Of a stretch of DNA of 64,000 bases, positions 1-8,956 are shown one piece after another. The DNA lies in contig PKTX01000006.1 of assembly GCA_002868945.1 (NCBI GenBank), positions 46,963 through 110,962 of the forward strand, in the 5' to 3' direction. Below the pieces are notes generated by a model. It ran no database searches, was not told where the DNA came from, and saw only the letters and a list, made by a program, of their open reading frames with translations. The position numbers and the translations under genes were made by a program. The DNA comes from Desulfobulbaceae bacterium (GTDB lineage Bacteria; Desulfobacterota; Desulfobulbia; Desulfobulbales; SURF-16). The first letter of the stretch is position 1, and each line of letters opens with the position of its first letter.

Positions 1-98
1 ATATATGCCTGCACCCCAAGGGCACTTCTTTCAGGGCGCGCTTATTTTTCTCGCAGTCCTTGATCTCGTACGAAATGACCTATTTCTGGACAGACACT
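1..98. repeat. Partial copy of dispersed palindromic repeat (right end ...CTATTTCTGGACAGACAC)
   Basis: Shares 'gcacttctttcagggcg.gctta.tttttctcgca.tccttgat.tc..acgaaatgac' and 'ctatttctggacagacac' with copies near 12.9-13.1, 36.4-36.5 and 40.9-41.0 kb; left end is cut by the window. Confidence 0.7.
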
Positions 99-111
99 AA
101 CCAGATTTTTT

Positions 112-1125
112 TTATGATGGGGGTGCGGGTCGTGCCCGGAGGCCGGGGCATACCAGGCGGTTGCGGCCCCGGTGTTTGGCCTCGAACAGGGCGCGTTCTG
201 CCTGGCTGGTCAGGTCATGCACAGTGGTGCCGGCTTTGGGGGTCAGGGAGGCAATGCCGCAGCTCAGGGTGAGCCATGGGCTGACCGCTGAGTGCGGGTG
301 GGGAATCTGGCGTGCTGCCAGGGCCCGCCTGAGCCGCTCCGCCACGGCGCAGCCGCCTTCGGCAGGCGTTTCGGTGAGAATAATGGCAAATTGATCACCA
401 CTGTAGCGCGCCGCCAGGTCGGCCGGTCTTTTGATGGTGGCGGCCAGAATGGTTGCCACCCTTTGCAGGCATGCATCACCCTGTTCACGGCCCTGCCGGC
501 TGTTATAGGCCTTGAAGAAGTCGAGGTCGGCCAGGCAGAGGGTGATGGGGTGCTGGTCACGGCGGCATCGCCGCCACTCCTGGTCGAGGAATTCATCAAA
601 AAAAAGGCGATTGGCCAGGCCGGTAAGGTCGTCATGCCGCCTTGAGTGTTGCAGGCGCATGGCAGCCGTATCGAGTTGCCGGTGTAAGCTTTGGTTGCGG
701 GCTATTTCCGCCTGACGGGCCAGGGCGCACTGAATGCGGGCCCGCAGCTCCACCGGATGGACCGGTTTGCGGAGAACATCCATGGCCCCTTGCGGCAGAC
801 CGGCCTGCAGGGCGGCATGGTTGAGATCGCTTACCAGCAGGATGATGGGGATAGTGGCTGATGCCGCCTTGCCGGCCAGGTGCGGCCAGGCACCATCATG
901 CGGCTGCTGGTCAAGCAGGTTCAGGTCAACGAGGAGAAGTTCAGGCGCGGCCGTCCCCTCCTGCAGGTGGCCTGGGATCAGCGTGCTCGCTTCGGCCAGG
1001 GAGGCGGCCTGCTGGATAGCACCATGGCCGCACTCCTGTAACAGGGCGGCAAGGCGCCTTCTGCTCTCGTCCATTTTGTCGATAATAAGAATGGTCTTGT
1101 CTTGGGTGTCCATGGCGTCCGGCAA
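112..1125 (-). CDS. Response regulator (REC) with degenerate GGDEF output domain (SGDQF) and intact RxxD I-site
   Basis: REC signature (LIIDKMDE, LLLVDLNLL, LRKPV) followed by DDLTGLANRLFFDEF...RPADLAARYSGDQFAIIL. Confidence 0.88.
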   Translation of the reverse strand: MPDAMDTQDKTILIIDKMDESRRRLAALLQECGHGAIQQAASLAEASTLIPGHLQEGTAAPELLLVDLNLLDQQPHDGAWPHLAGKAASATIPIILLVSDLNHAALQAGLPQGAMDVLRKPVHPVELRARIQCALARQAEIARNQSLHRQLDTAAMRLQHSRRHDDLTGLANRLFFDEFLDQEWRRCRRDQHPITLCLADLDFFKAYNSRQGREQGDACLQRVATILAATIKRPADLAARYSGDQFAIILTETPAEGGCAVAERLRRALAARQIPHPHSAVSPWLTLSCGIASLTPKAGTTVHDLTSQAERALFEAKHRGRNRLVCPGLRARPAPPS

Positions 1126-1368
1126 CCGGGAGTGGCAGGAGGAAAACGAGGTTGTCCTGTTGTGCTGCTGGCCACATTGTTCCGTTTGCTGCCGATTTTT
1201 GCAAGGCTATTATGACGGGACGCCTTTTTGGAGCGGGCCGGCAGGGTGTGGTGCTGGTCTGGAAATGGTCAAGTGGGGGGCGGCTGCGATACGGCGCTCG
1301 GCAGGAGGGGGACAGGGTCTGGCTGGCATGCAGGGGCAGGAGTTCTGCCTCGCAGACCAGGTGGTGGA

Positions 1369-1740
1369 TCAGCTGAAGAGGGACTCTTTCGTGATGATGT
1401 GATGGAAGGTAATGATCTGCCGGAAGTTAAGGGCGTCAAAACGGATACAGGCGCGGCGCCGGCCCTTTTCCGCATGGCTCTCCGGGCTGGGCAGATCTAT
1501 CTTGGCGACAATGGTATAGGGGATATTTTCGATATAGAGGATAGTCCCTTGCATAAAAAAGATTTCCAGGGTGTCTGATCTCTTTATTGCCGTGTCGAGT
1601 TGTGCCGGGTAGTCAAAGGCCAGGCCGTCCATGCTGATATCATGGACCTGGCCCAGGCAGTTGTTGATGCTGACGAAAATGTCTTCAGCCACCCTGATGC
1701 GGGCCGAGAGGCGCCGCTCATTCATCTGTTTTGTTGTCAT
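1369..1740 (-). CDS. PilZ domain protein
   Basis: MTTKQMNERRLSARIRVAEDIFVSINN...VHDISMDGLAF...RRRACIRFDAL; internal Met at 1740 chosen over ORF start 1881. Confidence 0.75.
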   Translation of the reverse strand: MTTKQMNERRLSARIRVAEDIFVSINNCLGQVHDISMDGLAFDYPAQLDTAIKRSDTLEIFFMQGTILYIENIPYTIVAKIDLPSPESHAEKGRRRACIRFDALNFRQIITFHHIITKESLFS

Positions 1741-1895
1741 GGCACTCCCCTGTGTCTGAATGTGCAGTGGAAAAAGATCTGCAGCCGGGGTGCAGGGCGC
1801 CTTGATCGCGATCTTGGCAGCAGGGCGTTGGCCGATTGTTAGACGTGAGGCGTTGTTGCCCCGCTTGCTGGGGGCGGCCACCGCCGGCCCGTGGT

Positions 1896-2834
1896 TCAGG
1901 CCACTTTTTCCTTCTTGCGAAGGCCCAAGAGTTCATAGCGTTCAATCTTGCGGCGCAGGGTATCCTTGGATATGCCCAGCTCCCGGCAGGTCTTCATGCG
2001 TTTCCAGTTGTTGCGTTTCAGGGCGTCAAAGATGGCCTGTTTTTCAATCTCTTCCAGGCAGAGCGGTTCATTGCAGGAGGGACTGACGTGGTCCGGCTCC
2101 TGTTGCCTGGTGTCATCCATGGTGGCGGGCAGGTGTTCCGGCTGAATCAGGCCGCCCTTGCAGAGGATAAAGGCATATTCGATGATGTTTTGCAGTTCGC
2201 GGATATTGCCGGGAAAATCATAGGCCATGAGGATACGCAGGGTGTCATCCGCCAGGCCGCTGATCGACATGTTTTTTTCCGCATTTAATTTTTCAATGAA
2301 GTGATTGGCCAGCAGCGGCACATCATGGATACGATCGCGCAGAGAGGGCACCTCCAGCTTGACCACGTTAAGGCGGTAGAAGAGATCCTCCCGAAAGTGG
2401 CCGGCATGCATCAACTCCTCCAGATTACAATTGGTGGCAGCCAGGATGCGAATATCGGCCTGGACCGAGTCGTTGGAGCCCAGCGGCTCGTAGAGTCTGG
2501 TCTCCAGGACGCGCAGGAGTTTGACCTGCATGGCCAGGGATATTTCACCGATCTCGTCAAGGAAGAGGGTGCCGCCCTCTGCCGCGGCAATGCGGCCGAG
2601 TCGATCGGCCTTGGCGTCGGTGAAGGCGCCGGCCTTGCAACCGAAGAGCTCCGACTCCAGGAGGGTGTCGGGCAAGGCGCCGCAGTTCACCGTCACCAAG
2701 GGACCATCGGCTCGATTGCTGAGACGATGCAGGGCCTTGGCCAGGACCTCCTTGCCGGTGCCTGACTCGCCCAGGATGAGGACATTGCTGTCGCTTTTGG
2801 CAATTCGGGGCAGAATGTCAAAGATACGGTTCAT
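1896..2834 (-). CDS. Sigma-54 interaction AAA+ domain plus HTH; C-terminal part of an enhancer-binding protein split from 2925..4043 by an in-frame TAG
   Basis: GESGTGKEVLAKAL, GAFTDAKADRLGRIAAAEGGTLFLDEI, Fis-type HTH C-terminus; the reading frame is continuous through the TAG at 2927-2925. Confidence 0.85.
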   Translation of the reverse strand: MNRIFDILPRIAKSDSNVLILGESGTGKEVLAKALHRLSNRADGPLVTVNCGALPDTLLESELFGCKAGAFTDAKADRLGRIAAAEGGTLFLDEIGEISLAMQVKLLRVLETRLYEPLGSNDSVQADIRILAATNCNLEELMHAGHFREDLFYRLNVVKLEVPSLRDRIHDVPLLANHFIEKLNAEKNMSISGLADDTLRILMAYDFPGNIRELQNIIEYAFILCKGGLIQPEHLPATMDDTRQQEPDHVSPSCNEPLCLEEIEKQAIFDALKRNNWKRMKTCRELGISKDTLRRKIERYELLGLRKKEKVA

Positions 2835-2924
2835 GGCCGGGCTGTTGCTGCGGATATCACCTATCTGCGTCTGCTTACTGCGGCCATACTGCTCAATCTT
2901 GCTTGGCCGTAAGTCGCGGAAGGT

Positions 2925-4043
2925 CTACACGCCGCCCATGAGATTGCCCTGGTTGTCATAGAGGGGCGCGGCCGAGATACTCACCGGAACCTGTTCACCA
3001 TCGGCATTACGAATCTGGATGTTGCGGTTGCAGTCTGGTTGGCCGCAGCTGATGCTGGCGGCAATGGCGCAATTCTTGCCGCAGATGCTGCTGTGAAAGA
3101 TATCGCTGCAATAACTGCCGATGGCCTTGGCCCGGGAGACACCGGTGATCTTCTCCGCCGCCCTGTTAAAGGAGGTGATTCGCCAGTTGGTATCGACACT
3201 GAAGATGCCGTCCGCGACATTGTCCAGGATAACGGCCCGGCCCAGCAGGGATTTAACCTCCCGGAAGACCTGAACGCCACCAATGACGTTGCCCTCTTTA
3301 TCGATAAGGGGGGTGGCGCTGATGGTGGCGCCGATGCGATTGCCCTTGGCATGGGTAATGAAGACAGAGCGATTCTCCACCGCTCTCTTGGTGTTCAGGC
3401 TTTCCGCCAGCACACACCCCTCGCCGCAGGCATTGGATTGAAAGACTTCATGGCAGTGGCGCCCCAGGGCGTCCTCGCGCTTCCAGCCGGTAAGTTCTGC
3501 GGCCGCCTTGTTAAAGCTGGTGATGCGCCAGTCGGTGTCCACGCAAAAGACCCCATCCACCATGGCATCGAGAATAAACTGTGAGGGGATTTCCTGGAAA
3601 ACGGCAGGGGTGAGTTTTTCCGTCAGGGTCTGAATGGGCACGGGCCAGTCGATGTCCCGGTTAAAGGCGATGCCGTACGTTTTCTTGTTGGCGCAGCTAC
3701 CGTTTTTGGCCCAGCAGACATTGCCGTGCACAAAGTGGGTCCCTTCGGCATAGTCCCTGATATGCAGGCCCATTTCATCTTCGGGCCACAATTCCACATG
3801 CATATTGGGTTCAAGGGGGGCATCGGTGATGATCTGCATGCCCTTGGTGTGGATATCCCAACTTTCAGCGGCGTATGAGAGGTTTTGCGACCTCTCGCGC
3901 AACCGGAATTTGAGATGCAGGGGCATTCTCCGCTGGTCTCGGCGTTCGTCTGGATTCTTCAGCGCTCTTCTCCTTACTTGTGCGGGCGGCGAAGCCTGCC
4001 CTGGTTGAGAAAAGGTGCATTCCCATCCTGCCTGCACACTCAT
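2925..4043 (-). CDS. PilZ-PAS-PAS sensory N-terminal part of a sigma-54 activator, ending at in-frame TAG
   Basis: PilZ-like RRDQRRMPLHLKFRL...; two PAS repeats (FILDAMVDGVFCVDTDWRITSFNKAAAELTGW / VILDNVADGIFSVDTNWRITSFNRAAEKITG). Confidence 0.8.
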   Translation of the reverse strand: MSVQAGWECTFSQPGQASPPAQVRRRALKNPDERRDQRRMPLHLKFRLRERSQNLSYAAESWDIHTKGMQIITDAPLEPNMHVELWPEDEMGLHIRDYAEGTHFVHGNVCWAKNGSCANKKTYGIAFNRDIDWPVPIQTLTEKLTPAVFQEIPSQFILDAMVDGVFCVDTDWRITSFNKAAAELTGWKREDALGRHCHEVFQSNACGEGCVLAESLNTKRAVENRSVFITHAKGNRIGATISATPLIDKEGNVIGGVQVFREVKSLLGRAVILDNVADGIFSVDTNWRITSFNRAAEKITGVSRAKAIGSYCSDIFHSSICGKNCAIAASISCGQPDCNRNIQIRNADGEQVPVSISAAPLYDNQGNLMGGV

Positions 4044-4141
4044 GGGGGAGAGAAGGGCCAGCAGGATGGGAATGCAGAAACACCTATATTAAAACCAACT
4101 TGGAAGCTTTTCTGCCTGAACGTACGGATGGACGGAGCCGC

Positions 4142-4501
4142 TTAGCCGTTAAGACGGCGACTGCCCAGGAGCCGGTGTTCCAAACCCTGCCGGTCTATGA
4201 ATGTTTTCCAGTACGTCTCATATTTTATGTCGGTTTGGTAGGTGCCGACATAAAGGGGCATACCGCCCAATTCTTTTATCTTTGCCGCCAGTTTGCACCA
4301 GCTACTGTGGCCTATCTTGCCGGGGTCGGTGTAGAGGGGATGGCCGTGCCAGGCATCGTTGACACCACGACAGGCAGGACATTGACCGCTGCCGATGGAC
4401 CATTCCTTGGCGCGCAGTGCGGCCAGGCGAGCTGCGGCCGATGCCGATGCGCTGTGGGGCTCTTCTCGATACGTGTCGGGCAATCCGTGATCCTGGTTCA
4501 T
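4142..4501 (-). CDS. Hypothetical protein
   Basis: MNQDHGLPDTYREEP... preceded by GGAG-type RBS; ORF intact. Confidence 0.5.
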   Translation of the reverse strand: MNQDHGLPDTYREEPHSASASAAARLAALRAKEWSIGSGQCPACRGVNDAWHGHPLYTDPGKIGHSSWCKLAAKIKELGGMPLYVGTYQTDIKYETYWKTFIDRQGLEHRLLGSRRLNG

Positions 4502-4855
4502 TGATACCCTCCCTTCTCCTGTTGCAGCTGCACATGCAGAGCTCTTTGTCTGGGGTGCAATGGCAGGGGTGGCTTCTTTTGCATCGCCACCCTGATCTCT
4601 GCTGCTGGGTCGTGCTCTCTCAACTACAAAGTGATATAGCAAGAGGCATACCGAAGCATAAGGACGCATGCTGATCCATCCAATAACGATGTATTTTCAA
4701 GGGGAAAGAGTTTTGTGCCGCTTTTTGTCGGTAGGGGGGCGGGAGAGGAATTCGCCCGGCGGCCTTGGCCACTGACCATTTCCTGGCGAGGTAAGGGGTC
4801 AAGAGCTGAGGGTGTGGTGTTTTGCCCCACCCCCACGTCAGGGCAGGGCAATCTC

Positions 4856-6796
4856 TCAGGCAGGGCTGAGGTGGGGGGAGGTGATGGGAATGGTTATGGT
4901 GAAAAGGGCGCCGCCCTCTGCGTGATTGCAACCGGTGACACTGCCGCCGTGATACTCGACAATCTTACGGACATTGGCCAGGCCGAGTCCTGTGCCGCCC
5001 GGCCGGCTGGTCATGAAGGGCTGAAAGAGGCGATGACTCTTGCTGCTGTCCAGGCCGGGGCCGCAGTCGCGCACCTCGATAATGGCCTGATCATGGGCGG
5101 AGATGGTGGAGCTGAGGCGGCTTGCTATGGCAATGGTGCTCTCCTCCGGCGACCATTGAATGGCGTTGAGCACAAGATTGGTCAGGGCCCGGATCATCAG
5201 TTCCCGGTCGATCTCAAGCAGGGTATCGCCCAGATTGTCATGGACCTTGATGGTGATCTTCTTTTCATCTCTGGGCCGGGCTATGGCATTAAAGGTGGCT
5301 TCAACAAGGGCGCTGAAGCTTGTGGGGCGGATCTGCAGGGTGAGCGGCCGACCATAGTTCAGGAGGTCGTTGAGCATATTCTCCAGCCGCCTGGACTGCT
5401 CCTGGGCAATGGTCGCCAGTTCGTGGAAGGCCGGGTTGGCGTCGCCAAGCTCCTGCTGAATGGTTTTTATGTTCATGTTGATGGAGGAGAGGGGATTGCG
5501 CATTTCGTGGGCAATGCTGGAGGTCAATTCGCCGATGCGGGCCAGGGAGGCAGTCTGGGCCAGGGCCCGTTCAATTTCGTTTTTGCGCAGCACCTGTTCG
5601 GTCTTTTTGCGTTCAGTGATATCGTTGGCCACGCAGATCAGGGCGTTGATACTGTTGTCGGCGTTGCGCATCACGGATCCGGAAAACAGTACGGGGATCT
5701 GGACACCATCCTTTTTCAGGAGGCAGATTTCCAGATTGGCGACATCCTCGCCTTTGCGCAGGGGGGCAAGGGCCTTGTCCTGAAAGAGGGGGCGCATCTC
5801 TTCGCAGACCAGTTCGGTGATGCGTAGCCCCAGAAGCTGGTCTTCGGACCGCTCAAGCAGGGAGGCGGTTTTGGCGTTGACCTTGGAGAGTTGCAGATTG
5901 GGGGTGAGCACCATGAGGGAGCCCGACATATTTTTGATGATGCTGTCAACATAATCGCGGGAGACCATGGTCTCCTTAAGTTCCTGGGTCATTTCCCAGA
6001 AGGAGAGGGCCAGGTTGTTGATTTCGTCCTTGTCGCTTCCCAGCGGCGGGCGGTAGACCTCTGCGTTTTTGGCAAAGAGTCGAACCATATTCTGGATACG
6101 GGCCAGGGGCTCGATGAGTTGTCGGCTGGCAAAACCGTGGCTGATCAGAATGGCGGTGATAAGAACCACCACGAAGAGCACACCGAGGAAGAGGGTGTTG
6201 ACCTGGGCATTACGCCGCTGCTCCTCAAGCTCGTTTTCCACCTTGTCGGTGAAGTATTGCGCCAAATGGCGCAGGTCCGTCAGGATGTCGGTCTGCATGC
6301 TGCCCAGTTGCTGGACCTTTTTTTGCAGGGCGATGGAGGTCTCAATGGCCTGGGTGCTCAGATAGACCTCGGCGGCAAGGCTGGAGAAGTCGTTATACTG
6401 TGCCATGAGGGCACTGATTTTGTCGGTCTCCTGTCTGAAGACCGAGGCGTCTTTGGCTATTTCGGACATCTCTTCAAAAAGCTCAATAATCCGACTGCTG
6501 AGGCGATTGCCTTGCACGGCCTGGTCGGCCTCGCCTGTGAGAAAGGCGTTCTCATATTTTTCGATCTGATCTTTATAGGCCTGCAGAGCCTGGTCGCTGA
6601 GCAGGGCCAGGGGCATCTCCACCTTTTGCAGGTGGTTGAGGCGGGCGGCCTGCCGGCTGTTGGAGTAAAAGCTGGAGAGCGTGGCGATGAAATAACCCAC
6701 CAGGGCGATGAGCACACAGGTCCACACCTTGCTGCGAATACTGCCGCTGCGAAACAGGCCGGCGATTGTTTTATGGGTCTCTTTCTTGTCAGCCAT
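4856..6796 (-). CDS. Membrane sensor histidine kinase (TM-sensor-TM-HAMP-PAS-HisKA-HATPase)
   Basis: H-box SLARIGELTSSIAHEMRNPLSSINMN; G-boxes ...VRDCGPGLD, GGTGLGLANVRKIVEYHGG; Met at 6796 overlaps the upstream stop. Confidence 0.9.
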   Translation of the reverse strand: MADKKETHKTIAGLFRSGSIRSKVWTCVLIALVGYFIATLSSFYSNSRQAARLNHLQKVEMPLALLSDQALQAYKDQIEKYENAFLTGEADQAVQGNRLSSRIIELFEEMSEIAKDASVFRQETDKISALMAQYNDFSSLAAEVYLSTQAIETSIALQKKVQQLGSMQTDILTDLRHLAQYFTDKVENELEEQRRNAQVNTLFLGVLFVVVLITAILISHGFASRQLIEPLARIQNMVRLFAKNAEVYRPPLGSDKDEINNLALSFWEMTQELKETMVSRDYVDSIIKNMSGSLMVLTPNLQLSKVNAKTASLLERSEDQLLGLRITELVCEEMRPLFQDKALAPLRKGEDVANLEICLLKKDGVQIPVLFSGSVMRNADNSINALICVANDITERKKTEQVLRKNEIERALAQTASLARIGELTSSIAHEMRNPLSSINMNIKTIQQELGDANPAFHELATIAQEQSRRLENMLNDLLNYGRPLTLQIRPTSFSALVEATFNAIARPRDEKKITIKVHDNLGDTLLEIDRELMIRALTNLVLNAIQWSPEESTIAIASRLSSTISAHDQAIIEVRDCGPGLDSSKSHRLFQPFMTSRPGGTGLGLANVRKIVEYHGGSVTGCNHAEGGALFTITIPITSPHLSPA

Positions 6797-8492
6797 TGGA
6801 TGGGGGGCCGGATTTCCTGTTGGGCGGTTCATAGAGGCAATAGGTTTTGCGGCCGCGGTTCTTGGCAAGATACATAGCCTGGTCGGCCCTGTTGATCAGC
6901 TGTTCGCCGACGCTGCCGTGGTCCGGGAACAGGGTAATGCCGATACTGACCCCCAGGTGGCAGGAGATAGAACCGAAGGTGTAGGGCACGGCCAGGCGTT
7001 CAATGATCTTTTCGGCGATCTTGACGGCATCCTCGGCGCAATGGAGGGTGTTGAGGATGACGGTGAATTCGTCACCACCCATGCGGGCCACGGTATCACC
7101 GGCCCTTACCAGGTTGTGCAGGCGCGCGGCGACGTTTTTGAGGACAAGGTCGCCGATGTCATGGCCCAGGTTATCGTTAATCGGTTTGAATTTGTCAAGG
7201 TCGAGAAAGAGCAGGGCAAACTTGTTGCCCGTGCGTCGCGCCTCGTGGATGGCCAGTTCCAGGCGATCAAAAAAGAGGTGGCGGTTCGCCAGGCCGGTGA
7301 GGGCGTCGTGCAGGGCCATCTGTTTGAGCTTCATCTCGGAATTCTTCAGCTCGGTGATGTCGTTGAGGACACAGACCAGGCCCATGACCTCGCCGGCCTC
7401 GTTATCCATCACCGAGCCGGAAAAATGGGCCGGAAAAATGCGCTCGTCCTTGGTGCGGCAGTTGACCTCAATATTGCGCATGGGCCATTGCGCCAACTGC
7501 TTTAAATTGGCAAGCGGCGCCTCTTTGCCGTCGGCAAAAAGCAGACGGCATTCCCGGTCGAGGAGTTCATTTTCCTCATAGCCGAAAAGTTCACAGGTCT
7601 GCTGATTAATCTTTTGAATGACGCCCTGCGGGCTGAGAACCACCAAGGCGCCCGACATGTTGCGGATGATGTTGTCCACATATTTTTTTGATACGGTGGT
7701 GGTCGTGAGGTCTTTGGTCATCTCGTAGAAGGCCGCAGCCAGCAGGCCCACCTCGTCCGAGGAGCCGTTGCCCTGCGGTTCAATAACCTCCTTGGCCACG
7801 GCAAAGCGTTTGATGTTTTTCTTGATGGCACTCAGCGGCGTAATCAGCAGCCGATCCGCGACCTTGTCGATAATGATCGCAGCGCAGAGCAGCACAATAA
7901 TAAAGAGGACGCCGAGAAAAAAGGTGGTGTGCAGGGCGCGGGTTTTGTTTCTCTGGATCTCTTCGATAAAGCTGGTGGAGAGATTCTTGTCCAGGGTGGT
8001 GAAGCGTTCCAGCAGATCGCGTTGAAGGCGCCCATGTTGCTGAATCTCTTTTTGCAGCTTCGGGGTCAGTTCAATGGCCTCATCGGCCCACGTTTCAATG
8101 GAGCGCGCCATTTTGAGATAGGCAAGGTAGTCCGCTTCCAACTTGTTGATCACCGCAATTTTCAGGGGAATCTGGGGGTTGCTCCGGGCGATCTCCTTGA
8201 CCTGGGTGAACTTGTCGAGCAAAACTTCGTTCAAGGCATCTACCTCATGGGCCAGCTCCTCTTCTCCGGTGAGAAAGGCATCCTCATGCCGGTCTATCTG
8301 GGTCTTAAAGGTGTGGAGCATGTCCGAACCCAGCGAAGCCACGGGAAACCAGGTCTCTTCCAGGTGGGAGAGGCGATCATACTGATCCATGTTGGAGTAG
8401 AAACTGGCAACCGTGGCAATAAAATAGCCGGCCAGTGACACGCACACGCAGAGCCAGATCTTGGTGCGAATACTTCCCCATCTCTTTTTCAG
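6789..8492 (-). CDS. Membrane diguanylate cyclase (TM-sensor-TM-PAS-GGDEF); probable non-ATG start
   Basis: ALTGLANRHLFFDRL...RAGDTVARMGGDEFTVIL; ORF track start (GTG, 8447) truncates the first TM; CTG at 8492 has a GGAGG upstream. Confidence 0.85.
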   Translation of the reverse strand: MKKRWGSIRTKIWLCVCVSLAGYFIATVASFYSNMDQYDRLSHLEETWFPVASLGSDMLHTFKTQIDRHEDAFLTGEEELAHEVDALNEVLLDKFTQVKEIARSNPQIPLKIAVINKLEADYLAYLKMARSIETWADEAIELTPKLQKEIQQHGRLQRDLLERFTTLDKNLSTSFIEEIQRNKTRALHTTFFLGVLFIIVLLCAAIIIDKVADRLLITPLSAIKKNIKRFAVAKEVIEPQGNGSSDEVGLLAAAFYEMTKDLTTTTVSKKYVDNIIRNMSGALVVLSPQGVIQKINQQTCELFGYEENELLDRECRLLFADGKEAPLANLKQLAQWPMRNIEVNCRTKDERIFPAHFSGSVMDNEAGEVMGLVCVLNDITELKNSEMKLKQMALHDALTGLANRHLFFDRLELAIHEARRTGNKFALLFLDLDKFKPINDNLGHDIGDLVLKNVAARLHNLVRAGDTVARMGGDEFTVILNTLHCAEDAVKIAEKIIERLAVPYTFGSISCHLGVSIGITLFPDHGSVGEQLINRADQAMYLAKNRGRKTYCLYEPPNRKSGPPSNG

Positions 8493-8932
8493 GGTATTAC
8501 CTCCATTTTGCGGACCTGTTTGTCAAAGGATTCCGCATCGATATAACTTATCGTGTTTTTGTGCAGGCTGACATATGATTTTACCGCTTCGTCATCCTTG
8601 ACGGCAAGGGGAAGCATGCTGGCGCCGCTGTAGAGGATTTTTTTCCAGTAGACGGAGAGTTGGGCCGGTGATTTCTGCAGCATGGTACGAGTGAAGGATT
8701 CATGGATGTCGTCGTTTTTGTTCATGATCAGGGTGATGGGGGAGCCGTCCGGCCAGAAACGTTCCTTGCCCAGGAAGATGTTCCTGACCTGGGCGGCCGG
8801 CATCTGCTTCACCGGGTTGTCCTTGTGGACCACAATGATAAACTCCGCCTCGGCACAGGCCGGTCTCCCCTGGCAGAGGAGGAGTGCCGACAGTACAGCG
8901 GCAAGGAGGTATGTGATTCGTGAAGGACGCAA
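8489..8932 (-). CDS. PstS/PBP-like phosphate-type substrate-binding protein
   Basis: Signal peptide then EFIIVVHKDNPVKQMPAAQVRNIFLGKERFWPDGSPITLIMN...FTRTMLQKS..QLSVYWKKILYSG. Confidence 0.8.
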   Translation of the reverse strand: MRPSRITYLLAAVLSALLLCQGRPACAEAEFIIVVHKDNPVKQMPAAQVRNIFLGKERFWPDGSPITLIMNKNDDIHESFTRTMLQKSPAQLSVYWKKILYSGASMLPLAVKDDEAVKSYVSLHKNTISYIDAESFDKQVRKMEVIP

Positions 8933-8956
8933 ATTTTTGCCTGGGATTTGGAGGGA

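Noticed and set aside
4715-5827. Long plus-strand ORF (370 aa) opposite the histidine kinase, and similar antisense ORFs (5891..6877, 51266..52783, 53627..54931, 32489..34492, 26127..27275, 47442..48707)
   Set aside because: High-GC antisense shadow ORFs; the opposite strand encodes clear conserved domains and the antisense translations look low-complexity (Gly/Ala/His/Met-rich).
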